A stretch of 64,000 bases of DNA from Cohnella rhizoplanae (GCF_948329515.1 NZ_CAOJCN010000009.1:124001-188000); one strand, 5' to 3'. Counted from the first letter of the stretch, positions 47,295 to 56,333 are shown. Notes: generated by a model not told the origin, from the letters alone. Made by a program: numbers and translations.

Positions 47295-48902
47295 TTACGG
47301 ATTGCTCGCGATAAACGCGTCGATCTGCTTCTGCATCTCGGCCTGGACCTTATCGATGCCCGCCTGCTTCAGCTTTTCCTGGGCCACGGGAATGCCTTCC
47401 TCCGGCTTCACGAGACCATGGTAAATCGGGAGCAGGTAAGTCTTTTGAACGTTACCAAGCGCAGCCAGCTCGTTTTTGATATTCGTGTCGTCCAGCACGA
47501 ACGTCGCCAGCTTGGTATCGACGATTTTATTCGCCTTCCAGTCGGCATAGGTCGAGGTCAACAGATCACCCGCCGCGCCTTCGAGTTGACGGTACAGATC
47601 CGGCGTTCTCCAGCCCCACGGGCAAGCGCCGTCGGGCGGATATCCGGTAGAACCCGGGAGACTCTTGTACTTGTCGTCGCCGACGGGCTCCCAGTGCTTG
47701 CCTTTGATGCCGTAGGTCGTCAGATCGAACAGCTCCTTGTCGTAACGGAGCAGGTCCAGCGCCATCAGCGCGCGCTCGGGATGCTTGGAGGTCGCGTGGA
47801 TGCCGATCCCGCCGCCGTTCAGCGGCGCGCGGTAACGCTTGGCATCCGGCGTGAGATCGACGACCTCCGGCTTCCACTCAGGATGGGCCAGATTGATGGC
47901 GTCCATCGTGCCTGCCAGCGTCAGCAGGTTGCCGGTATGGGCCGCCGTCTTGCCTTCCTTGAACGCCGCGAGCCAATCCGTCTTGGACACGATCGCATCC
48001 TTCGGCCATGCGCCCTTCTGGGCCATGTCGTAGAGCACATTCAGCTTCTCTACGTACTTCGGATCCTCCAGGTAGTTGGTAAGCGTCGGGCGTTCGCTCT
48101 GCATATCGTAGACGAGCGGGACGCTGCCATGCACGAAGAGACGCTGCAGATCGGCGAACATGATCGGCATGGCCGAACCGTTCAGGTTCGTGCTGGGCCC
48201 GCCGAAAGGCGTGATGCCCTTCTCGTTCTGGGCGATCGTCGTCAGGAAGTTGGCGAAGTCGACTTGCGACTTCACTTCGGGCAGTTTGTACTTCTCCCTC
48301 AGGTCCCCGCGGATGATCGCCATCGCATAGCCGGATTCGAAGTAATCGTACGGAACCATGTAGAGTTTGCCGTCCACACTGGCTTGTTCCCAACCGAGCG
48401 GATCCTCTTTTTCCCAGGAGGTCGGCGCATACTTCTTCAGCATGTCTTCCGTCAGCTCCAGGAATCCGCCCTTGCGGGCCGTCGGTTGATAGAACGACCA
48501 GGAGCTTGTAAAGGCCATGTCGAAGTCTTCGTTCGCCGCGAACATGAGCGGATACTTCTGGGCATGCTCGTTCCAGTCGATGAACCGCAGCTCGATCGTG
48601 GCGTTGATCTTTTCCTTCAGAATCTTATTGACCTCGCCGTACACCTCGTCCGTGTCGGCAGGCTTCGGTCCGAGGAGCACCATCTTCAACGTGACCGGAT
48701 CGGACGTATCGATCGCTTCCGGCGATGCGCTCCCGGAGGGCGCTGCAGTCGTAGATGCAGGCGCGGAAGATGCAGGCGCAGAAGAGGAAGCGCTTTCGTT
48801 ATTGCCGCCGTTGCTGCACGCGCTCGCCAGCATGCCGAGCGTGAGGACCAGCGGTATACCCAACCAAGACTTTTTCTTTCTCAAGCTTTTCCCGCCTTTC
48901 AT
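47295..48902 (-). CDS. Extracellular solute-binding lipoprotein, paralog of 31588-33153
   Basis: The 535-aa protein has lipobox ASAC (Cys29) followed by a Ser/Ala-rich linker, then a family-1 carbohydrate-binding fold. Stretches such as PADTDEVYGEVNKILKEKIN and NVQKTYLLPIYHGLVKPEEG are nearly the same as in the 31588-33153 protein. Its promoter (49004-49067) carries the shared 38-bp element. The AraC-type regulator gene lies just upstream on the same strand. No permease genes are adjacent. Confidence 0.88.
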   Translation of the reverse strand: MKGGKSLRKKKSWLGIPLVLTLGMLASACSNGGNNESASSSAPASSAPASTTAAPSGSASPEAIDTSDPVTLKMVLLGPKPADTDEVYGEVNKILKEKINATIELRFIDWNEHAQKYPLMFAANEDFDMAFTSSWSFYQPTARKGGFLELTEDMLKKYAPTSWEKEDPLGWEQASVDGKLYMVPYDYFESGYAMAIIRGDLREKYKLPEVKSQVDFANFLTTIAQNEKGITPFGGPSTNLNGSAMPIMFADLQRLFVHGSVPLVYDMQSERPTLTNYLEDPKYVEKLNVLYDMAQKGAWPKDAIVSKTDWLAAFKEGKTAAHTGNLLTLAGTMDAINLAHPEWKPEVVDLTPDAKRYRAPLNGGGIGIHATSKHPERALMALDLLRYDKELFDLTTYGIKGKHWEPVGDDKYKSLPGSTGYPPDGACPWGWRTPDLYRQLEGAAGDLLTSTYADWKANKIVDTKLATFVLDDTNIKNELAALGNVQKTYLLPIYHGLVKPEEGIPVAQEKLKQAGIDKVQAEMQKQIDAFIASNP

Positions 48903-49003
48903 TCCCGTTCCCCCTCGTGAATAATGACGAACCTACTGCGAAAACCAGACTTGCTAGTGACGGCGCCAACCGCATTCTACTTTCGCCGGCGTCGATTGAC
49001 CTC

Positions 49004-49067
49004 ATTATACGAGTTCGCGCGCCGGGAATGTCCCCCTCAAACTTCAGACTTTCTGTGCGAATTTAAG
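49004..49067 (-). promoter_or_regulatory. Promoter of the 47295 lipoprotein gene with 38-bp element
   Basis: The element occupies 49030-49067 (minus strand starts CTTAAATTCG, ends AAGTTTGAGGGGGAC). Exactly 20 bases later comes TATAAT (49004-49009). No cre box lies in this gap, unlike hep1 and hep2. Confidence 0.75.
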
Positions 49068-49078
49068 ATGCGCCGATA

Positions 49079-49110
49079 AAAAAAAAACCGCGCCGGCGTA
49101 CCGGACGGGC
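49079..49110 (-). terminator. Probable terminator of the AraC regulator gene
   Basis: On the minus strand a short imperfect hairpin (CCGG, TACG, CCGG with outer GC pairs) is followed by nine T residues, just after the stop codon at 49116. It separates the regulator from the lipoprotein promoter. Confidence 0.5.
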
Positions 49111-49115
49111 GAAGG

Positions 49116-51425
49116 TTAAGTATGACGTTCGATGGCGGACTTCAGCCTGTATTCCTTGGGCGTGACGCTGTAACGGCGCTTGAACAGCCGGTAAAAATAG
49201 CTCTCGTTGCCGAAGCCCACCCTCTCCATGATGTCGGACACGGTCAGGTCCTGCTGCTCGAGCAGCAGCCTCGCCTGCGCGAGCCGCGCCGTGTTGATCC
49301 GGTCGACCACCGTCTCTCCGGATTGCGCCTTGTATACCTGGCCCAGATAGACTGGATTCATCTTCAGCATATCGGCGATCTTCTGCACGTTGAGATCCGG
49401 GTCGGCATAATGCTTGTCCACGATCTCCCCGATCGTATCGGCGATCAGCCGGCTCTTGTCTTCCTTGCCGCTCTGCCGCTGCTCGAACATCTCCCGCGCC
49501 GCGGACAGCAGCACGTCGCGGGCCTCGCCCAGCGTCTCCGTGCCCACCAGCCGCCGATTGACCGCGTGCAGGTCGACGGATACCGGGTTCAGGTTGAACT
49601 GGTTGATATCGCCCAGCGTGTTGCTCAGCGTCATCCCCATCTGCAGCAGCGCGGCGTACATATTCTCCAAGCTGAACGCGCCGATCGCCCGCTGCCAGCC
49701 GTCGATGGCTTCCGTAGTCTGCGCCAGGTCCCCGCTCTTGAGCCCTTCGATGAGCTGCTTCTCCAGTTCGGGCGGCAGCCGGTACTGCGGGTTGCGTTCG
49801 TTGGCCTCGATCGACTCCGGCTCGATGATCGCGCCGTGGCCCGCAACCATGCGGTAATCGGACAGCCTCAGCGTCACGGCGCAATGGCGCGAGAGCTCGC
49901 GGTAATGGCCGAAGACCCGGCTGAGCGCGACGGTGAACGAGACGCGGTAGTACGACATGATCGTCCCCTGCAGCTCCCGGAACCGCTCGCCGAGTTCTTC
50001 CAGGCCCCCCTGATCCTTGGCGCTGACGATAAACGTCAGATGGCCGTCTTTGACGTCGACGTATTCGCAGCCGTAATCGCGCCTCAGCAACTCTTCGCCG
50101 ATATTGGCGATCGCGAAGGCGAACAGCGACTCGGAGCCGTCGCCCGATGCCGCGGCCAACGCTTCCCGGCGATCCAGCCGGACGACCGCGACCCGCATCG
50201 CGCCGGTCTCCGCGATGTCGATGCCGTACTGCTCCCGGTTCTGCCGGAATTCGGCTTCGGACACCGCGTCGCTGCCGCTCAGCAGACTGCGCAGATGATA
50301 CACCTTGGCGATATTGCGCTTGGACGCCTGATCCCGCTCCAGTCCCTTGAGCTTGTCCATCATGCCCATGTAGTTGGCCGCGATCAGCGTCAGCTCGTCC
50401 TTGTCCGAGGGGGCTCCCCGCGGGTCCCCGGGAATCAGGCTGAGCAGCCGGCCGACCGGCCGATACAGCCGCAGGGACAAGAACACGGACAGCAGCACCG
50501 CGAACAGGACGACGGACAGCATGACGCCGATCTCCGTCCACTTCATCCGGTTGACGTTGCCGAGCACCGAGTCGTAGTCGCGCAAGCTGACGATGCGCCA
50601 GTTGTTCAGCCCTTTGCCCAAGTAGGCGACCTTGTACTTCTTCCCGGCATCGCGGTAGACGAAGTCGTCCAGCGTGCTGGCGGAGGACGCGATCCGCGGC
50701 ATCACCTTGTCCTTCAGCGCCAGCTGGGCAGGGGACATCGGTTCGCTCGACATCAGGACATGGCCGTCGCCGTCGGTCACGAGGAGCTGGTCCTTTTCCC
50801 GGTCGGCCAGCTTGTTAAGCGCCTTCACGTTGTCCAGCAGCCAGCCCGGCTTCACGGTCAGGATCAGCACGCTGCCGTTCACGGAACCGAGCGACGGGCC
50901 GTCGTAGAGGAAACAGGCGAACACGTCGATGCCGTTCCCGCCGTCCAGATCGAGCGGCATCAGCTGCAGCTTCGGCACGTCGGGATGCTCCTTGAGGTAT
51001 AGGCTCAACACGTCGTACAAGCGGTTGTTGTCGATGCCGTGATTCAGAGAGGAGAAGAATCGCTGCTGCCCGGGATTGTAAAAAGCGACGGCGTGGAGGT
51101 AAGGCGACTCGGCGACCGTCCGGTCGAGCCGGTCGATCTTGAGGACGCTCTGCCGGTAATCCGCCCCCGCCTTGAGCGAGATGAGCTCGTCGTCATTGTA
51201 AAGAGACACCGCCAGATCCTTGACGATGCCGTTCATGTTCTCGATATTATAGTTGATCTGGGTGAGCAGCTTGCGGTCCGCGTCGTTCTGCAGACTCAGA
51301 ACCTTGCCGCGGGCGTTCACGTTGAGGAGATAAGCGGTCACCGCGACGATGACGACGACGAACATGAAGCTGAGGAGAATCCGCTGCAGGAACTTGCGCG
51401 CGCGCAGCGTTCGGAACACGTTCAT
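49116..51425 (-). CDS. Membrane-anchored AraC-family regulator with extracellular sensor
   Basis: The 769-aa protein has a first membrane helix at ~15-37 (ILLSFMFVVVIVAVTAYLL), an extracellular Cache-like region ~40-290 and a second helix ~296-318. A long cytoplasmic part and a C-terminal AraC domain follow (~665-765: VQKIADMLKMNPVYLGQVYK, MERVGFGNESYFYRLFKRRY, SVTPKEYRLK). It is upstream of the lipoprotein-hep3-hep2-hep1 series and is the best candidate to bind the 38-bp elements, though nothing proves this. It has its own sigma-A-type promoter (51460-51489). Confidence 0.88.
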   Translation of the reverse strand: MNVFRTLRARKFLQRILLSFMFVVVIVAVTAYLLNVNARGKVLSLQNDADRKLLTQINYNIENMNGIVKDLAVSLYNDDELISLKAGADYRQSVLKIDRLDRTVAESPYLHAVAFYNPGQQRFFSSLNHGIDNNRLYDVLSLYLKEHPDVPKLQLMPLDLDGGNGIDVFACFLYDGPSLGSVNGSVLILTVKPGWLLDNVKALNKLADREKDQLLVTDGDGHVLMSSEPMSPAQLALKDKVMPRIASSASTLDDFVYRDAGKKYKVAYLGKGLNNWRIVSLRDYDSVLGNVNRMKWTEIGVMLSVVLFAVLLSVFLSLRLYRPVGRLLSLIPGDPRGAPSDKDELTLIAANYMGMMDKLKGLERDQASKRNIAKVYHLRSLLSGSDAVSEAEFRQNREQYGIDIAETGAMRVAVVRLDRREALAAASGDGSESLFAFAIANIGEELLRRDYGCEYVDVKDGHLTFIVSAKDQGGLEELGERFRELQGTIMSYYRVSFTVALSRVFGHYRELSRHCAVTLRLSDYRMVAGHGAIIEPESIEANERNPQYRLPPELEKQLIEGLKSGDLAQTTEAIDGWQRAIGAFSLENMYAALLQMGMTLSNTLGDINQFNLNPVSVDLHAVNRRLVGTETLGEARDVLLSAAREMFEQRQSGKEDKSRLIADTIGEIVDKHYADPDLNVQKIADMLKMNPVYLGQVYKAQSGETVVDRINTARLAQARLLLEQQDLTVSDIMERVGFGNESYFYRLFKRRYSVTPKEYRLKSAIERHT

Positions 51426-51459
51426 AAGGCTTCTCTCCCGGATCGCTGTTGGTGCACTA

Positions 51460-51489
51460 ACTATAATCGCTCTCTCTTTTCGTTGTCAA
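51460..51489 (-). promoter_or_regulatory. Sigma-A-type promoter of the AraC regulator gene
   Basis: On the minus strand TTGACA (51484-51489) and TATAGT (51460-51465) are 18 bases apart, 34 nt before the start codon at 51425. Confidence 0.6.
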
Positions 51490-51519
51490 CGGATGCCGAC
51501 GGAGGCTGATAGGCAGCGC

Positions 51520-51550
51520 AAAAAGCCCGGCACGCATGCGTGCCGGACTT
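51520..51550 (-). terminator. Terminator after yojF-bshB2
   Basis: A near-perfect 28-nt palindrome (TCCGGCACGCA/TGCGTGCCGGG on the minus strand) is followed by CTTTTTGC, about 50 nt past the bshB2 stop codon. Confidence 0.88.
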
Positions 51551-51598
51551 CCCCTATTTCCGCGCGCCCCAAGCGACCTCGGGGCACGCCGAGCAGGC

Positions 51599-52258
51599 TC
51601 AGGCGAACTTGTACGTCCAGAACCGCTCCGTGCCGAAGCGCTCCTGCACCTCGCGGTTTTTGTGCGGGTTTTTCTCGAACAGCTGCGGGACGTAGAACTG
51701 CGATCGGTGCGACAGGATCGACGCGATCTTCTGCTTCAGGAAGCCGCTGACGTCCACGAAGACGTCCGGTTCGCCGATCGACTCGCGGTGATTGTGCGAG
51801 AAGGCGAGGCAGTGCACGGGCGGACGCGCCGCCGGCTGCAGCTTGCCGATCGTGCGGACGACGGCGGCGCCGGTCGCGTCGTGGTCCGGATGGACCGCGA
51901 AGCCCGGGAAAAAGGTGATGACGAGCGACGGGTCGAGCTCCGCCAGCAGCTCGCCGATCTTGAGGTCCAGCAGGTCCTGGTCCTCGAACTCCAGCGTCTT
52001 GTCGTGGAAGCCCATCAGACGAAGATCCTGGATGCCGATCGCCTGGCAGGATTGCTCCAGCTCGCCCCGGCGGATCTGCGGGAGCGTGATGCGGTTCGCG
52101 AACGGCGGATTGCCCATATTGCGCGCCCGCTCGCCAAGCGTCAGGCACGCGTACGTCACCTGGGTCCCGGCCGCGATGTGCTTGGCCAGCGTGCCCGAGA
52201 TGCCGAAGCACTCATCGTCGGGATGCGGCAGCACGACCAGTATGCGTTGGTATTCCAT
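51599..52258 (-). CDS. bshB2: PIG-L family deacetylase BshB2 (bacillithiol biosynthesis)
   Basis: The 219-aa protein has the zinc-site motif LPHPDDE (~10-16) and HPDHDATG (~120) of LmbE/PIG-L enzymes. Family members of this length next to a yojF gene are BshB2, which removes the acetyl group from GlcNAc-malate in bacillithiol synthesis. It starts 22 nt after yojF on the same strand. Confidence 0.9.
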   Translation of the reverse strand: MEYQRILVVLPHPDDECFGISGTLAKHIAAGTQVTYACLTLGERARNMGNPPFANRITLPQIRRGELEQSCQAIGIQDLRLMGFHDKTLEFEDQDLLDLKIGELLAELDPSLVITFFPGFAVHPDHDATGAAVVRTIGKLQPAARPPVHCLAFSHNHRESIGEPDVFVDVSGFLKQKIASILSHRSQFYVPQLFEKNPHKNREVQERFGTERFWTYKFA

Positions 52259-52280
52259 GTGTGGTTTCCCCCTCTGTCAC

Positions 52281-52625
52281 TCAGAATGGCTCGCGGCTCA
52301 ACTGCAGGGCGACGACCAGCTTGCCCGAGCTGTCGTGGCCTGCCATGATCAGGCGCTCCGCATCGGTCTCGTCGTAGTGCGTCAGCCCCTCCGCGTAGAT
52401 CCAGCCCTTGTCCATTTTTAAGCCGACCCGGTACGGCCCGTTGCCCGAGATCGAGCCGATCCCGTAGCGCACGAGCGCGTTGGTGATAAAGTTCGCCGCC
52501 GGATGCTTGGTGCTATCGTTGTGGGCCGCGTAGGCGCCCGTCGTCAATTCCAAGTGAATGTACAGGTCCTGATCCTTGAGCGAATCGAGCCTGTTCTGTA
52601 TCTCTACGGTCTGAATCGGTAGCAT
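52281..52625 (-). CDS. yojF: YojF family protein (DUF1806)
   Basis: The 114-aa protein matches the YojF family along its length (NRLDSLKDQDLYIHLELTTG, LKMDKGWIYAEGLTHYDETD). It is regularly found as the partner gene of bshB2; its biochemical role is not established. ATG 52625 follows AGAAGGAGG. It is divergent from the PLP-enzyme gene across a 112-nt gap. Confidence 0.88.
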   Translation of the reverse strand: MLPIQTVEIQNRLDSLKDQDLYIHLELTTGAYAAHNDSTKHPAANFITNALVRYGIGSISGNGPYRVGLKMDKGWIYAEGLTHYDETDAERLIMAGHDSSGKLVVALQLSREPF

Positions 52626-52737
52626 GCCGGCGCCTCCTTCTTTATTTATGATTCAATATACCACAGTCAAGAAGAGCGCGCATATTCGGTCTCCGGTTCA
52701 CGGATACTGTTTCCATATATAAGAACGATCGAAAGCG

Positions 52738-53913
52738 GTGAGTGCGATATCCGTGCATGACGACCGGCTGATCGGCCTGAGATTCGAGGACGGACTGGAC
52801 CGTTCCGTGAAGGCCGCTTCCCCGCCCATTTTCGAGACGGCGCCTTTTCTGTTCGATACGTACGAAGATTATGCGGATGCGGCCGCGCGGGAAAAAGAGC
52901 ATTTTGTTTACTCGCGGGGGACCAATCCGACCGTACGGGCCGCGGAGACGGTGATCGCCGCGCTCGAGCGGGGAGAAGCCTGCAAGTGCTTCGCTTCCGG
53001 CATGGCCGCCGTCGCCGCCGCCTTGCTCGGCAGCCTGTCGGCCGGGGACCATCTGATTCTCGTGGGCCGCGTCTACGAGACTTCCGTCTCGCTCGTCCGA
53101 TATTTATCCAAGTTCGGCATTACCAATACGATCGTGCAAGCGACGGATGCGGAATCCGTCGCTCAAGCCATCACCGCCCGGACCCGCGCGATCCTCATGG
53201 AATCCCCCGCCTCCTACACGTTCGAGGTGACCGACCTCGCAGCGCTGACCGCGCTCGCCCGGTCGCGGGGGATCCGCACGATCGTCGACAATTCCTGGGC
53301 GACGCCGCTCTACCTCAAGCCGCTGGAGCTAGGGGCGGACATCGTCGTCCACTCCGCTTCCAAATACCTGGGCGGCCACAACGATCTCGTGGCCGGAGCC
53401 GTCATCGCCTCCCAAGCCATCATCGACCGCATGCATACCGAAGAGTACGCGCTCATCGGCGGTTCGCTCGCCCCCTTCGAGGCCTGGCTGCTCATCCGGG
53501 GACTGCGCACGCTGAACATCCGCATGGAGGTCCATCATCGCAACGGGCTGGAAGTCGCCAAGTACCTGTCCGAGCACCGGGAGGTCGCCCGCGTGAATCA
53601 TCCGGGTCTGCCCTCGCACCCGCAGCACGAGCTGGCCCGCCGGCTGTTCAAGGGGTATGCCGGCTTGTTCAGCTTCGAGTTAAAGAACGGGACGTACGAG
53701 GACATCCGACGGACGCTGAACCGGCTGAAGCTGATTCGCATCGGCGTATCGTGGGGCGCCATGGAGAGCCAGATCATCTCGCCCAACTACGGCAGCAACC
53801 TGGAACAGCTCCGCAGCGAGCATATGCCCGAGTCGCTCGTGCGCATCGCGGTCGGCCACGAGCCGCCCGAACTGCTCATCGCGGATCTGGAGGCGGCCTT
53901 GGGCGAAGCATGA
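52738..53913 (+). CDS. Cys/Met-metabolism PLP-dependent enzyme (cystathionine gamma-synthase/lyase family)
   Basis: The 391-aa protein has the family's substrate and PLP motifs: FVYSRGTNPTV (~60), CFASGMAAVAAALLG (~83-97), TIVDNSWATPLYLKPLELGAD (~182) and the PLP lysine in HSASKYLGGHNDLVAG (~208). Members act in transsulfuration as gamma-synthases, beta- or gamma-lyases or acyl-homoserine sulfhydrylases; the motifs do not settle which. The start is taken as GTG 52738, which has a poor ribosome-binding site, so the true start could be a few codons further in. It is a single gene with no sulfur-metabolism neighbours. Confidence 0.87.
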   Translation: MSAISVHDDRLIGLRFEDGLDRSVKAASPPIFETAPFLFDTYEDYADAAAREKEHFVYSRGTNPTVRAAETVIAALERGEACKCFASGMAAVAAALLGSLSAGDHLILVGRVYETSVSLVRYLSKFGITNTIVQATDAESVAQAITARTRAILMESPASYTFEVTDLAALTALARSRGIRTIVDNSWATPLYLKPLELGADIVVHSASKYLGGHNDLVAGAVIASQAIIDRMHTEEYALIGGSLAPFEAWLLIRGLRTLNIRMEVHHRNGLEVAKYLSEHREVARVNHPGLPSHPQHELARRLFKGYAGLFSFELKNGTYEDIRRTLNRLKLIRIGVSWGAMESQIISPNYGSNLEQLRSEHMPESLVRIAVGHEPPELLIADLEAALGEA

Positions 53914-54015
53914 ACGCAGCGATTGGCGCGCGTGCCTGTTTATCTCTAGGCGGAGTTGGGGTAGTGACATGGTGGCAACCCATTACGGGTTGGCAACACA
54001 TGTACGGGAGGAGCG

Positions 54016-54210
54016 ATGACGATGGCAAAGGAACTGGCGCTGCACGAGAAGCTGGAGGTGCATGAGCTGCTGACGCTGAAAACGTCGTGCGCCACCAAAG
54101 CCCGGGCGATGGTGGAATTCGCGCAGGACGAGAAGCTCAGGGCGCTGATCGAGCAAGATCTGGTCAATTCGTCCAAGGCGATCGAAGAATTGAAGTCCAT
54201 TCTACAATAA
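54016..54210 (+). CDS. Small spore-coat-associated protein
   Basis: The 64-aa helical protein (KELALHEKLEVHELLTLKTS, KARAMVEFAQDEKLRALIEQ) resembles the short proteins encoded just before CotF genes in Paenibacillaceae. ATG 54016 has GGGAGGAG upstream; ATG 54022 is equally possible. It lies 13 nt before the CotF-like gene. The coat assignment rests on similarity by eye and on the neighbour. Confidence 0.7.
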   Translation: MTMAKELALHEKLEVHELLTLKTSCATKARAMVEFAQDEKLRALIEQDLVNSSKAIEELKSILQ

Positions 54211-54223
54211 CGAGGTGATCGAC

Positions 54224-54532
54224 ATGGCATCGACGATGAAAAAGGAAGAGCTGGTAAAAGCGACCGCGCCGCTGGACGATCTGGCGATCGCGACGGACAT
54301 GCTGCTGTCGGCCAAGGCCGCCGTACGGTCCTATGCGATCGCGCTGACGGAGACCGCGACGCCCCAGGTTCACAAGATTCTGCGGGCGCAGCTCGACACG
54401 GCCATCGAGACGCACCAGAAGATCGCGGCTTATATGATCGAGAACGAGATGTATCATCCGTACAACGTGGACAAGCAGGTCGAGAGCGACGTGCTGAAGG
54501 CCGACAACGCGTTGTCGCTGATCAAGGGATAG
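54224..54532 (+). CDS. CotF-family spore coat protein
   Basis: The 102-aa protein has the CotF-like helical pattern (DDLAIATDMLLSAKAAVRSY, followed by AQLDTAIETHQKIAAYMIEN) and the C-terminal segment MYHPYNVDKQVESD that is common in this family. ATG 54224 follows CGAGGTGATCGAC. It forms a two-gene unit with the preceding small protein and ends 10 nt before a terminator. It is a sporulation marker for the host. Confidence 0.8.
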   Translation: MASTMKKEELVKATAPLDDLAIATDMLLSAKAAVRSYAIALTETATPQVHKILRAQLDTAIETHQKIAAYMIENEMYHPYNVDKQVESDVLKADNALSLIKG

Positions 54533-54542
54533 CATTGGAGGG

Positions 54543-54564
54543 GCGCCTGCGGGCGCTTTTTTTT
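54543..54564 (+). terminator. Terminator of the coat gene pair
   Basis: GCGCC, TGCG and GGCGC form a compact hairpin followed by eight T residues, ten bases after the stop codon at 54532. Confidence 0.85.
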
Positions 54565-54634
54565 ATGGGCGCAGTTATGCTACGGTATAGGAAAGGCTAA
54601 TCGAAAACGGTAATCGGAAAGGAAATGTGCGGGA

Positions 54635-55627
54635 ATGAAGTTAGGAATTCTGGACCAGGCCCCTATCGTCAAAGGCAGCAGCGCGCCGGAAGCGCTCCGC
54701 AACGCCGAGGAGATCGCCGTGCTCGCCGACGAACTCGGCTACCACCGGATGTGGATGGCCGAGCATCACAATACGCGCCACTTCGCGAGCACCGCGCCCG
54801 AGATCATCGCGGCGCGGCTCGCTGCGCTCACGAAGCGCATCCGGATCGGCACCGGCGGCGTCATGATGATGCACTATTCGCCGCTCAAGCTGGCCGAGGT
54901 GTTTAAGACGCTCAGCGCCTTTTCACCGGGACGCATCGACTTCGGCGCGGGACGCGCCCCTGGCGGCGATCACTTCTCCACGCGCGCGCTCGCCGAAGGC
55001 CGGCCGCATCACCCAGGCGACCTGTACGACAAATTGCAGACGACGATGCAGCTGATCCGTGACCGGGCGCCGCAGGACCCGCTGTACGAGGGGCTGCTGG
55101 CCTCTCCGTACGACGTGCCGCTGCCCGAAGCCTGGCTGCTCGGCTCCACGGGCAACAGCGCCGTCCGGGCGGGACGCCTCGGCGTCGGCTATTCGTTCGC
55201 GCAGTTCTTCAACGGTCAGATGTCGCGCGAGATCTTCGACGCCTACAGGGACCACTTCGAGCCGTCGTACTTCATGCCGGCTCCGCTGATCCTCGTGACT
55301 TTTTCGGCCACGGTCGCGGAGACGCGGGAAGAAGCGGAGTACATCGCGAAGCCGATCGACCTGCTGCGGCTGTCTCTGACGCGCGGTTCGCTGCAGCCGG
55401 TCATGACGCCGGACGAAGCGCGCGATCATCCGCTGTCCGAGACGGACCAGGCCATCATCCGCGAGAACCGCAAGCTCCACTTGGTCGGCACGCCCCGCGA
55501 GGTCGCCGACATGCTCCTCCGCGATCGGGAGCTGTACGGCTTCGACGAGGTCATGATCAACAGCACGCCGCACAGCCAGGCTTCGCGTCTGAACGTGTTT
55601 CGCCTGTTGGCGCGCGAGCTGCTGTAG
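54635..55627 (+). CDS. LLM-class flavin-dependent oxidoreductase
   Basis: The 330-aa protein matches the bacterial luciferase-like monooxygenase family of the YhbW/MsnO8 type: MKLGILDQAPIVKGSS at the N-terminus, HRMWMAEHHNTRHFASTAPE (~37-56), IRIGTGGVMMMHYSPLKLAE and RIDFGAGRAPGGD. The C-terminal LVGTPREVADMLL motif is also typical. Members use FMN or F420 on aliphatic or sulfonated substrates; the substrate here is unknown. It converges with the ArsR-type gene. Confidence 0.88.
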   Translation: MKLGILDQAPIVKGSSAPEALRNAEEIAVLADELGYHRMWMAEHHNTRHFASTAPEIIAARLAALTKRIRIGTGGVMMMHYSPLKLAEVFKTLSAFSPGRIDFGAGRAPGGDHFSTRALAEGRPHHPGDLYDKLQTTMQLIRDRAPQDPLYEGLLASPYDVPLPEAWLLGSTGNSAVRAGRLGVGYSFAQFFNGQMSREIFDAYRDHFEPSYFMPAPLILVTFSATVAETREEAEYIAKPIDLLRLSLTRGSLQPVMTPDEARDHPLSETDQAIIRENRKLHLVGTPREVADMLLRDRELYGFDEVMINSTPHSQASRLNVFRLLARELL

Positions 55628-55701
55628 CCTCACGGCAGACTTGGGGCGGCGCGGGTTGAGGCTGCACTTTTACGAACCCCGCTCGCCGCTCCCGCTCCGC
55701 G

Positions 55702-56295
55702 TCACACCTTCGTCCATAGCTCCCGCGGATTTAACTCGTACACCTCGTTTTCCCTGAACATGAACTGATGCATGATGAACTCCCTGCGAATCGTCGCATA
55801 GTCCTCGTGGTAGCCTTGGATGAACGCGTTGATTTCCTTTTCCTCATACTTGCGTCCTGCCTCCAGCTTCGAGACGAGGTGCTCCAGCACGATCAGCTTC
55901 TTCTTGAGCTGTGCGGGCAGGCTCTTCAGTCTGCCGTCGGCCGCGAAGAAGTTCTTGACGACCGTATCCTGAAGCTGCCGCTTCTCCGCCTGATGCTCCA
56001 CTTCCCCATCCTCCCCTTCTTTACTTCTGTAAATGAGCGCAATGGCCGCCTCCGCGTTATTTTTGATAAAATAGTCGTTCAGCGAGAAAAATATCGTATT
56101 CTTCTCCCTTCGCTCATGAATCAGGCTGGCTTCCCGCAGCTTGGCCGCATGGTGCGTAATGGTGGCCGGCGTCAGATGCAGCCGCTCCGCCAGCACTTGC
56201 CCGTTAAGCTCCCCGCCGGCGAGCAAGATCAGCATCCGCAGCCGCGTCGGATCCGCCAGCGCTTTGTGATAAGCGACGACCTTGTCGAGTTGCAT
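55702..56295 (-). CDS. ArsR-family winged-helix transcriptional regulator
   Basis: The start at ATG 56295 (197 aa) follows AAGGAGGGA; an in-frame ATG at 56331 lies inside the likely leader and has no such site. Residues ~1-80 form an ArsR/HTH_20 winged helix (KALADPTRLRMLILLAGGEL, then LTPATITHHAAKLREASLIH). The C-terminal ~110 residues contain FFAADGRLKSLPAQLKKKLI and YHEDYATIRREFIMHQF, a pattern of DUF2087-type regulators in Bacillales. It is probably autoregulated through the inverted repeat at 56334-56369. Target genes are unknown. Confidence 0.87.
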   Translation of the reverse strand: MQLDKVVAYHKALADPTRLRMLILLAGGELNGQVLAERLHLTPATITHHAAKLREASLIHERREKNTIFFSLNDYFIKNNAEAAIALIYRSKEGEDGEVEHQAEKRQLQDTVVKNFFAADGRLKSLPAQLKKKLIVLEHLVSKLEAGRKYEEKEINAFIQGYHEDYATIRREFIMHQFMFRENEVYELNPRELWTKV

Positions 56296-56333
56296 GGGGG
56301 TCCCTCCTTCAGAGTAAAATAGTGGCCGCAAGC

